Positions 36,995-45,700 of a DNA stretch of 58,213 nt are shown here, piece by piece. The first letter of the stretch is position 1, and each line of letters starts with the position of its first letter. The notes beneath the pieces were generated by a model. That model had not been told where the DNA came from and did no database searches. It saw only the letters and a list, made by a program, of their open reading frames with translations. Origin of the DNA: Proteiniphilum sp. (lineage in GTDB: Bacteria; Bacteroidota; Bacteroidia; Bacteroidales; Dysgonomonadaceae); assembly GCA_015478855.1 (NCBI GenBank), contig JADMKJ010000161.1, forward strand, positions 14,523-72,735, in the 5' to 3' direction. The translations under genes and the position numbers were made by a program.

Positions 36995-39109
36995 TTAATC
37001 CAGGTCAATACTGTATATCTGTATTTTGTTTTCACTTGTATCCGGAATCACATTGTATACGCCAATGACAATCACTACGTTATCACCTACGTACGGCGAC
37101 AGGTCATATTCAAACACGGCATATTTCTCCGGTTCAGATGAACTACCATCCATATTACTGAACCTGACACAGCCATTGATGTTGCCACCGGATCTGTCTG
37201 TTGTAGAATAGACGGCTGCTTCATCCGTCGCGTTAATCGTGGCATTTGAGGGAACAATGTGCGTAACCGTTCCATCTTCCCTGACGACCGACAGTTTAAA
37301 GTATGTTTCACGATCGGGCCTGCTGCCGCTTCTGTCGTTGCGCGCCTTTAACGTTAATTGATTGGCTGAGGGTGTAATGGCAAACTTCGAATAGATATAT
37401 GCATGCGGCACGATCGAGGCATCGTAATTCTCCATTGACGAATTGCCGCTGTTGGTTTTGAGGGTATAGCCACTGGAGTTAAATACATCCGGTTCTTTGT
37501 ATAAAGCTACCGGGGTCCATTCACCTCCCAAATGATTCGTTCCTCGCCATGCACGATAAGCATCTATATAGTTGCTACTGCTTCCATTTTCAATTCTCAT
37601 ACCGCTGAACGAAGTATGGCGATTCACCATGGTTGAACGTACCATCTCTTTTGTCAGCTTCCATCCCTCAACAACCTCTGTCCCCGGCATCCAGTCAACA
37701 CCCATGACAGGCTGATGTGCAAACCGTACAGAACGAAGCACCAGCTGTTTGTAATAATCCCCTGTCCCGGCGCGATAGATGCCAATGGCAATGATCACTT
37801 CTTTGCCTACATAATCGCTCAGATCGAAAACAAAATCAGCATATTCGGAAGAACCGTATGTCTGAACCTCCCCTATTTTCACAGCAGTAGGTTTCACTGC
37901 TGAAAGATCGACAACCTGCACACCGAAATGAGCCGGAGCCTCGGCGTCTGCATTATGGGTACGCACTCTCAGTGAAAGAACCTTATTCTCGTTGGTTATC
38001 GCTTTACTTCCATATACAAACGAATCGAATTTGTCCAGATTAGCCGGATTTGTCCGGTCGGATTCATCATTTCGAATACGCAATGTTGTACCCTCATTCT
38101 GTTCTGCAAGATTGCCGTAATAATCCGAAATACACAGTGTGTTGACCGACCAATACCAATGATAGTCGTCATCTCTTGTTTTTCCTCCCTGTAGCACATT
38201 ATAATTCCATACGCGGGTCATTGCAAGATCATCCAGGGTCAGGTTACCCAGAACCATTCCATCATTGACCTCCATTGCAATGGATAACGACACCAACTTA
38301 TCCTGAAAATCAGTGGGAGAAACCTCTGTAGTAACGTCATGATAACCCTCTTTTGAGAAGGAAAGGATATAATCCTTTTCATCAAGTCCTGTAAATGCAA
38401 AAGTCCCATCCCCGTCGGTGCTCGTTATCTTCTCATCCAGGGTGACAGTTACACCCGCCATCACCTGGTTGGTTTCAGAATCAGTAACAGTACCTTCAAT
38501 GACCGACTTAGGTTCCAGTTGCATGTTCAGCGTAGCAATCCGGTCAACAAAATCGCCGATAGCAACAGAACCTGTATCCGGGAAATAGCCTTCTATATTG
38601 AACTCAAGCGTATAATCACCTCTTTCAAAACCTTCAAAGACGTATATTCCGTTTGCATCGCTGGTCACCGTTTCGTCGTTTGAAACAATACTGACCCCCT
38701 CGAGAGGCAGACCTGTTTCGACATCGGTGATCGTGCCTGTGATCGTACCAATATCTCGTAACATGGATACATCAAGTTCAAGATTATTTCTTATATCGAA
38801 ATTGCCTGTTTCTACCTCCTTGATCACAGTAACATACCCAATTAAACTGTAGGTAATCGTTTGTTCAGCCACAGTAACGTTATTCAGACTGTAATTACCG
38901 TTTTCCTTTGTAACAGCGGTCCTGTCCATTCCTTCCACAGATACGACAACATCTGGAAGAGAGATTCCCTGCTCATCGGTTACAACACCGTGAAGTGTTC
39001 CTGTCCGTATAGCTGACGGGGCATCATCATCGCAGGAACTTACCATGGATACTATAATACCAAGCATGGCCGTGAACAAAAACGTTCTTAAAAATTTGAA
39101 TTGTCTCAT
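36995..39109 (-). CDS. Lipoprotein with three carboxypeptidase-regulatory-like repeats and two tandem beta-sandwich domains
   Basis: 704 residues. The signal peptide ends in VSMVSSCDDD. Three carboxypeptidase-regulatory-like modules of about 75 residues occupy roughly 38-285; each begins with GTxxGxVTD or similar and has a GYSL-type core. The C-terminal 420 residues hold two related segments, each ending in a matching motif: FDLSDYVGKEVIIAIGIY near 425 and YDLSPYVGDNVVIVIGVY near 671. They look like tandem jelly-roll carbohydrate-binding domains, but I recognise no named family. As first gene of the leftward PUL transcript it is probably a surface glycan-binding protein. A -7 box lies at 39201-39208. 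Confidence 0.72.
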   Translation of the reverse strand: MRQFKFLRTFLFTAMLGIIVSMVSSCDDDAPSAIRTGTLHGVVTDEQGISLPDVVVSVEGMDRTAVTKENGNYSLNNVTVAEQTITYSLIGYVTVIKEVETGNFDIRNNLELDVSMLRDIGTITGTITDVETGLPLEGVSIVSNDETVTSDANGIYVFEGFERGDYTLEFNIEGYFPDTGSVAIGDFVDRIATLNMQLEPKSVIEGTVTDSETNQVMAGVTVTLDEKITSTDGDGTFAFTGLDEKDYILSFSKEGYHDVTTEVSPTDFQDKLVSLSIAMEVNDGMVLGNLTLDDLAMTRVWNYNVLQGGKTRDDDYHWYWSVNTLCISDYYGNLAEQNEGTTLRIRNDESDRTNPANLDKFDSFVYGSKAITNENKVLSLRVRTHNADAEAPAHFGVQVVDLSAVKPTAVKIGEVQTYGSSEYADFVFDLSDYVGKEVIIAIGIYRAGTGDYYKQLVLRSVRFAHQPVMGVDWMPGTEVVEGWKLTKEMVRSTMVNRHTSFSGMRIENGSSSNYIDAYRAWRGTNHLGGEWTPVALYKEPDVFNSSGYTLKTNSGNSSMENYDASIVPHAYIYSKFAITPSANQLTLKARNDRSGSRPDRETYFKLSVVREDGTVTHIVPSNATINATDEAAVYSTTDRSGGNINGCVRFSNMDGSSSEPEKYAVFEYDLSPYVGDNVVIVIGVYNVIPDTSENKIQIYSIDLD

Positions 39110-39200
39110 TGTTATTATTTTTAGGGAAAAATATTAATTTTATCTTTTTTTACTTATTATGATATCAACTAAAATTAACCATACATTCGCAATGCATATC

Positions 39201-39208
39201 CAAAGATA
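39201..39208 (-). promoter_or_regulatory. PUL -7 element (TATCTTTG)
   Basis: Exact minus-strand TAnnTTTG match 92 bp upstream of the first PUL gene. A good TTTG -33 box is missing; the tandem repeats occupy its place, as expected for an activator-dependent promoter. Confidence 0.5.
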
Positions 39209-39229
39209 AAGCGGGTGAGGTTAATGAAT

Positions 39230-39251
39230 GGATTACATCTGGATTACATTT
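39230..39251. repeat. Two tandem 11-bp direct repeats, candidate activator site
   Basis: GGATTACATCT directly followed by GGATTACATTT: 10 of 11 bases agree and the period is one helical turn. The preceding 11 bases (39219-39229) begin GGTTA and are only weakly similar. Confidence 0.6.
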
Positions 39252-39351
39252 CAAATACAAGCAGTAACCCGGTAAGTAAATAGTCTCCAATCACACCTTT
39301 TAACAGTTCGTTAAAAAAAACCGACTTGTACTATATTACTGGTTATTATAT

Positions 39352-39359
39352 TATCTTTG
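39352..39359 (+). promoter_or_regulatory. -7 element (TATCTTTG) for the SARP-type regulator gene
   Basis: Exact TAnnTTTG match, 65 bp before the ATG. Only a weak TTG (39326-39328) lies upstream at longer than usual spacing. Confidence 0.45.
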
Positions 39360-39424
39360 CATAAAGCGTATTAAAAACGTGTTTCCAATTTTGTGTTGTA
39401 ATCCGGATCAAGTAACTTCCTCTC

Positions 39425-41935
39425 ATGCGTGCATTCAATAAAAAAATTCTTTTTGCTTTATTTATTTTTTATTCGCTGAATCTGCAGGGAATCTATGCTG
39501 AGGGGCTTCGCTTTTTCGGAAAAGAGAACCCGATAGATGAAAGAACATCCTACAATGTTTTCAATGAGAAATCCGTCTCATTCTCAGAATATTGTGAAAT
39601 AAAATTTGATCTTACCCTATACGAGACACCCCATATAGGCAATATATTGCGGATTAAGACCAACAGTGATGACCATATATTCAACCTGTTCTATAACGGC
39701 CATGAAGAGAATTATCTTTTTTGGTTGAATGAGGAGGGAAGAAGTAATTTAATAAGTATCCCTATAGACAAATCAGACTATCCTCCGGGGCAATGGCTTA
39801 CCATCCATATCGGATTTGACCTTAAAGATGGAACAATCACACTTACCGTCGGCGATCAGACCTCAAAGGCTGAGAATATCCCTCTTCCTGAGAAATTCAC
39901 CCCAACACTCATATTTGGTAAGAGCGATCATATCATCGATGTACCACCATTTGCCATCAGGGACCTTTCCGTGGGCAACAGTGAAAAATATAGGTTTCGG
40001 TTGAATGAATCCCAGGGAAACAGAGTGCATGATGCCCGGGGAAAGGAGATAGGGAGCGTAACCAATCCCTATTGGCTGATTAATGATTCATATCACTGGA
40101 AATCGGAAGCTCATTTCAATTTTTCCACCGTTTCGGGGACTAGTTACCATAAAGGGCGACATGAACTCTATTATTTCAACCGTGATTCGATAGTAATATA
40201 CAACATAAGATCGAAAAGCTCCGAAACAATCGTATTCAATACACCTTGTCCTCTTGAAATCAGGCTGGGGACAAATTTTATTGATCAGGATAACAACCGG
40301 TTATATTGTTACGAGGTATATCGCAGCTCTTATCAGGAACCAACAGTAGTTAGTCTCGATTTGAATTCTTTCGAGTGGCGGATCGAAAGCTACGACCGCC
40401 TGACTGTGCAACTGCATCACCATGCTTCTTTTTTCGACTCCTCATCGGGAATGTACCTGATTTTCGGGGGCTTCGGAGACAGACGTTTCAGCGATGAATT
40501 TCACCAATATGACCTTGAAAGACAGGAATGGAGTAAATACCCTGTAGACAACAGGGGAGGTATTACTCCCAGGTATTTTACCTCATTGGGACATGACGAA
40601 GAAAACCACCAGCTATATCTTTTCGGTGGTACAGGAAATCTATCGGGCAACCAGCTACTGGGTAGGGAGTATTTTTATGATCTCTACCGGCTGGATCTAC
40701 AGACCAAAGAGATCACAAAAGTATGGGAGATCCCATGGTATAAGGATAATGCCGTACCGGTAAGAGGAATGGTCATCACGAATGAGTCGTTTTTTTATAC
40801 ATTATGTTATCCGGAACATTTCACAGAGTCGTTTCTGAAATTATACCGTTTTTCGTTCAAAGATGGAGACTATACTATATTGGGCGATTCCATTCCCATC
40901 TATTCTGATAAGATAAATACCAATGCCAATCTTTACTACGACAATGAAGTGAGTACCCTCTATGCTGTGGTGCATGAATTTGATGACGACATTCAATCAG
41001 AATTGCATATTTATTCACTCGCATCTCCCCCTATTACAAAGAATGAACTGTCCAACCATCCACCGACGGGAAAGCAGAGTGAAGGCTGGATTAACTATTT
41101 AATGATTGGTGTGATAGCGCTGGGGGGAGGGCTCCTTTTAATTCTGTTCGTCAGAAAGAACGGAAGAAATACCCCTGTTCCTGATGTCGGGAAGACTTCC
41201 TATGAAAAGCTCGTTGCGTCCAAACCGGCACCAAGAGCCAATACAATATTTCTTTTCGGTGAGTTTACTGTCTGTGACCGTGACGGAAGAGATATCACTT
41301 ATATGCTCAGTAAAAAACTGAAAGAGACATTCTGTCTTTTATTGCAATACAGCCAGGAAAGGGAGGGTATCGCATCTCAGCAACTGAGCAGGCAACTATG
41401 GCCACAGAAACTTTCTCAGGAGGTTAAGAATATAAGAAATGTGACTTTAAACAGACTCAGAAAAATATTAGAGGAACTGGATGGAATAGAACTTCTGTAT
41501 GAAAGGGGAATATTCTTCCTTGTACAGAGAGATCCGTTCTATTGTGACTACACTGGATGTATGCAGATCCTATCAGAGAGAAAGTGGGAAGCCGAGTACC
41601 AGGAGCTGTTGGACATTGTGAGCAGGGGTAAATTCTTAGAGAATGAAGATTTACCATCTTACGACTCATTCAAAGAGAAAACGGAGAAACAGATTGAGCC
41701 GCTCATCCTGAGTGCAATGAAGGAGAACTATGACAAAGAGGCCTGGCAGACGGTTATAGACCTCGCACAAGCAGCTTTTCATATTGACCCTATGAATGAG
41801 GCAGCACTCAGTCATATGATCAATGCGATGCAAAGATTGGGAATGAATGAAGATGCAAAGATGAAATATCTTTCATTCCTTATAGAATACAAAAGAATTA
41901 TGGGAAAAGAATATCCTAATCCTATAAAACTATAA
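39425..41935 (+). CDS. Membrane-spanning regulator: LamG-like and Kelch sensor, winged helix plus BTAD output (SARP-type)
   Basis: 836 residues. Order: signal peptide (1-25); concanavalin/LamG-like beta-sandwich (about 28-205); Kelch-type propeller (about 210-545, with SGMYLIFGGFGD and HQLYLFGGTGN); one membrane helix (about 556-577) followed by a basic Arg/Lys stop; an OmpR-like winged helix (about 603-705, FGEFTVCDRDGRDITY and RNVTLNRLRKIL); and a helical BTAD-like end (about 706-836). Known SARPs are cytoplasmic actinobacterial activators. Here the sensor should be periplasmic and the DNA-binding part cytoplasmic, all in one chain. It is divergent from the mannan locus, so it is the obvious candidate regulator. 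No kinase or receiver motif is present, so it is not an HTCS or SusR type. Confidence 0.82.
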   Translation: MRAFNKKILFALFIFYSLNLQGIYAEGLRFFGKENPIDERTSYNVFNEKSVSFSEYCEIKFDLTLYETPHIGNILRIKTNSDDHIFNLFYNGHEENYLFWLNEEGRSNLISIPIDKSDYPPGQWLTIHIGFDLKDGTITLTVGDQTSKAENIPLPEKFTPTLIFGKSDHIIDVPPFAIRDLSVGNSEKYRFRLNESQGNRVHDARGKEIGSVTNPYWLINDSYHWKSEAHFNFSTVSGTSYHKGRHELYYFNRDSIVIYNIRSKSSETIVFNTPCPLEIRLGTNFIDQDNNRLYCYEVYRSSYQEPTVVSLDLNSFEWRIESYDRLTVQLHHHASFFDSSSGMYLIFGGFGDRRFSDEFHQYDLERQEWSKYPVDNRGGITPRYFTSLGHDEENHQLYLFGGTGNLSGNQLLGREYFYDLYRLDLQTKEITKVWEIPWYKDNAVPVRGMVITNESFFYTLCYPEHFTESFLKLYRFSFKDGDYTILGDSIPIYSDKINTNANLYYDNEVSTLYAVVHEFDDDIQSELHIYSLASPPITKNELSNHPPTGKQSEGWINYLMIGVIALGGGLLLILFVRKNGRNTPVPDVGKTSYEKLVASKPAPRANTIFLFGEFTVCDRDGRDITYMLSKKLKETFCLLLQYSQEREGIASQQLSRQLWPQKLSQEVKNIRNVTLNRLRKILEELDGIELLYERGIFFLVQRDPFYCDYTGCMQILSERKWEAEYQELLDIVSRGKFLENEDLPSYDSFKEKTEKQIEPLILSAMKENYDKEAWQTVIDLAQAAFHIDPMNEAALSHMINAMQRLGMNEDAKMKYLSFLIEYKRIMGKEYPNPIKL

Positions 41936-42019
41936 GAACAAAAGTCAGCGACAGTATGATTTCACCCATGCAGGAAACCCTGCTGATTGTTCCGAAACAT
42001 TAACCCCATGGCTGATTTA

Positions 42020-42736
42020 CTACACAAACTTCTCCCGTTTCTGAAGGTTAAGGAAGCCGATCATCAACCATACAACAGCGCCGATTACAAGGAATAGCCG
42101 GTTCTTGAGGATGGTGTTCTGCCAGATCATGGGATGGATGTCGGAAGGAATAGAAAACGGATTCAGGAAGACATTCCAAAAAGACTGAGCAATTTGTCTG
42201 TTGGCATTCAGGAAGATATAAAATATAAGACCGAAGACGATCATGATGACGGCGGTACCGTTGCCGCTTCTGGTGGTTGTGGAAAACATAAAAGCCAGAT
42301 TGCCGAAAAAAAACATCGGGAAAAGCAGCTGAAAGGCCATTTCAAAGATGTTAACAGGGTATAGCATTAGACGAGCGACATAAGCAAAAATAACCAGGAT
42401 GAAATAGTTTGACACATAAATCATCAGCATCCGCACACCCCATACTTTGTATCGGTAATTGGGTATACCGAAAATAATTTCCAGTATCCGGTTGTCTTCA
42501 TCATTCTGAATACCGAAAACGACCGGATAGAATATAAGCAGCAAACAAGGGAACATCAATAAGCTGTAGATCGAACCCTCATTTATATCGGCCCTGTTCC
42601 ATGCTTGTTGAAACATGAAAAAGGCAAAAAAGGCAAAAGCAGCCAACAGGAACCAGAGGAACTTACCGGCAAATATAATCTTCAGATTATACCGCACAAT
42701 ACTGGTTGTCAAGTCAAAATATTTATTTACTTTCAT
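42020..42736 (-). CDS. ABC-2 type permease
   Basis: 238 residues with about six membrane helices (among them FLWFLLAAFAFFAFFMF near 28-45 and LMFPCLLLIFYPVVFGIQ near 80) and short loops, the ABC-2 permease layout with one half-size subunit. The motif NDEDNRILEIIFGIPNYRYK between helices 2 and 3 resembles the coupling region that meets an ATPase. It ends the seven-gene leftward operon and starts 4 bp after the RND-ABC fusion, so it is the natural membrane partner of the ABC ATPase domain at the fusion's C-terminus. Substrate unknown. Confidence 0.82.
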   Translation of the reverse strand: MKVNKYFDLTTSIVRYNLKIIFAGKFLWFLLAAFAFFAFFMFQQAWNRADINEGSIYSLLMFPCLLLIFYPVVFGIQNDEDNRILEIIFGIPNYRYKVWGVRMLMIYVSNYFILVIFAYVARLMLYPVNIFEMAFQLLFPMFFFGNLAFMFSTTTRSGNGTAVIMIVFGLIFYIFLNANRQIAQSFWNVFLNPFSIPSDIHPMIWQNTILKNRLFLVIGAVVWLMIGFLNLQKREKFV

Positions 42737-42740
42737 TGCA

Positions 42741-45700
42741 TCAGATATTTTTCAATAAACAGAGGTAGGCATCTTCAAGGTTGGCTTCTACCTGAACAGC
42801 ACCGGGATATGGCTCGGTATCTGAGATATACCTTACCTGAATCCTGTCTCCATCCTGTATATTATGTACCACCAGTGACTTGTCCAGTTTTTCCTCAAAC
42901 GACTCCTTATCAATCAGGAACTGCCAGACATTCCCAAAAGCCATGTCGACCATCTTCTCCGGTACCCCGAAATACTTCAACTCCCCTTTGTCTACCACCG
43001 CCACCTGATTGCATGAGCTGGATATATCTTCAATGATATGGGTAGAGAAGATGACTATGCGATCTTTGCTCAACTCTACCAACAGGTTGCGGAAACGGAT
43101 ACGTTCACGTGGGTCAAGGCCGGCAGTGGGTTCATCCACCACAAGTATACGCGGCAGGTTCAGCAGTATCATCGCAATACCGATACGTTGCTTCATTCCG
43201 CCTGAGAAGGAACCGATCTGATCATCCTTGCGCTCATCCATATGTACCGACTTCAAGACGTATCCGATACGTTCATCCCGCACACTGCTGTCGGTCAACC
43301 CTTTCAGGATCGCCTGATAATCGAGGAATTCCCATGCAGTCATATTCTCATACATCCCGAACTCCTGCGGAAGGAAGCCGATCAGACTCTGCAGCTCTTC
43401 CCGGTAGAGACGGGTATCCAGGCCGTTGATCCAGATGCTCCCGTAACTCTGTTCCAAAATACCGGTGATGATACGCATCAGGGTCGATTTACCGGCACCG
43501 TTGGGTCCCAGTAATCCGAACATACCTGTTTTTATTTCAAACGAGACACCACGCAATGCTTTAAACGGACGACGACGCCTGCCAAGCAGCGGGATGCTCA
43601 TGACCATACGGAAATAGGAACGTTTCAACCCGGCATAGCGGCCTGTGACTCTCTCGATATTGACATTCCTCCTGTACAGAAATTGTGACGAGATATAGAT
43701 GGCGATACCCACCCCCCACAAAGCACCAATTATCAACACCATCGGCAGATTATCCAGCATCCTGTAAAGACCCCACAGGATCAATGGAGGCATGCTCCAG
43801 AAGAGGATGCGGTTGATGGTTCTCACGATCTTGCTCCCTTCATAACGATAAAACAGGTATGCCCGCATCTTACGCCATAAATAGAGTGTGGCAGCATACA
43901 TCACAAATGAGAAGAGAAAACCCCACAACCTGCTTTCGAGATAAAAGTAAGTGAAATAGAAGCCAAACCCCCACAAGATAAACTGCCAGGCAACAGGGAT
44001 AAAATCTTTCAGCGAATGGTATTCACCACTCAGCCCCATACGTCTCCTTATTTCCAGGCCGCTGTTCCATTCACGCGTAAAACGACCGGAACGATCATAG
44101 ATCTTCACCAGGCTGCGTACGACTATCTCTACCTCCTGATCCGGATCAACGACATCTGCTCTGGCACGACGCAGGCTGGTCTGCGCAAAAAAGGTAACTC
44201 CCGGGATCAGCACTGCAAGCACCGTAAGGTATAACACCTGATACAACATACCCTCTCCATAGAGATAGATGGCTGCCACACCGGTCACAAAAAGCAGGAG
44301 ATGGATGATCTTTGTTCTTACCGTCAGCGTCTGATACCATTCCAACGCATTCTCCAGTCCCATATATACTGTCGGGATAATCAGCAGTGTCAACAAGGTT
44401 GAAAAAGCCAGACCGCCGATGACAGTAATGGCAAACGGTGCACCGATAGCTCCTGCATACTCAGTATTGCCCATGGCTAGCGGCAACATGGCAATAATCG
44501 TAGTGATGGCCGTAATCAGTATGGGTCTGATACGGGATATCCCTGCTGTCATCAATGCTCGTTCACGCCGGTATCCACGTTTACGCAACAGTTTTGAATA
44601 GTCGATCAGGATGATGCCATTGTTCACCACCACACCCAGCAGGATAAGGAATCCCATTAACGTATTTGCGTTGAGCAGGCTGTTGCCGGTAAGGAACAAT
44701 GCGATCAGTGAGCCGATGGCCGCCAGGGGTATCGAGAAGAGGATGACCAGTGGGGTCGTGACCGACTCAAACACCATTGCCAGGATCATAAATATCAACA
44801 AAAAGGCGGCGAGGATAAGAAATTTAAAATCAGCAAACTGATCCTCCTCGTGGATCACTTCGATGGCCACACCGGCAGGCAGATTGTAGCCGGTGATCAG
44901 CTGGTCGATGTCTGCACGATACCCTTCAAGCAACGTTTTGGATTGTTCGATGCCAGGCAAGAACCCGTAACGCACATCCAGTTGTTTATCCTGATTCACA
45001 CGGATGATGCGGGAGCGTCCGTATCCTTTGTTGACCGAGGCAATATCCTTCAGGTTGTGCAACCCGCCGCTGCTGTTCATGATCTGCACCGCATGGAGAT
45101 CATCGATGGTTTTTTGCTTATTCTGCTGCTCCTCCTCCTCTTCGGTCATTTCATCCCGAATGATGATATCATATGATTCATCACCCACCTTGAACGTGGT
45201 TCCTGAAGAAAACTCACTGTCAAGCTCCGATAAGCCAGTCAGAATATTGGTGCGTGTAATGCCATATGAAGTGAGCAGTATCTGATCAAAATCAAGCATG
45301 ATTTCCGGCTGACGACGCATGAAAGAGACGCGGGTATTTTGTATGTACTCCTGTTGCTCCAGTTGATACCGGATATCTTCGGCAACCAGCTGCATCATTT
45401 CATAATCCGAACCTTTGACAATGATCCTTTCCTGGTTGTCACCGATACCCAGCAGGCTCATGAAGCCGACCATGCCACTCATCCCTCCTGCATTGTCCTG
45501 ACCACCTCCCGTGGCATCGGCCACAGTGATCTCTGCTCCTCCTACATTGGGTATTCTGGACTGCAGGTCTGCTTTGATCTCGGAGATCGTACGCTTCCCT
45601 ATTTTTTGAAAGTTCTCCTGCAATATCAGTGTCAGCATAGCCTCTTCCTCATTTACACGACTAATCAGCTCTTTCTTTTCGGGGATCACCTCCAGGCTTT

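Larger units (their letters stand above)
39110..39424. promoter_or_regulatory. 315-bp divergent control region of the PUL
   Basis: It contains a minus-strand -7 box TATCTTTG (39201-39208) for the PUL transcript and a plus-strand -7 box TATCTTTG (39352-39359) for the regulator gene. Tandem 11-bp repeats GGATTACATCT / GGATTACATTT (39230-39251) lie over and upstream of the PUL -33 position. Confidence 0.6.

Noticed and set aside
39425-41935. Hybrid two-component (HTCS) or AfsR-type regulator
   Set aside because: There is no histidine-kinase, receiver or NB-ARC motif; only winged helix plus BTAD-like helices follow the membrane segment.
41936-42019. Terminator between the SARP-type gene and the last permease gene
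   Set aside because: Only a five-base stem (GCAGG/CCTGC) without a T-run is present.
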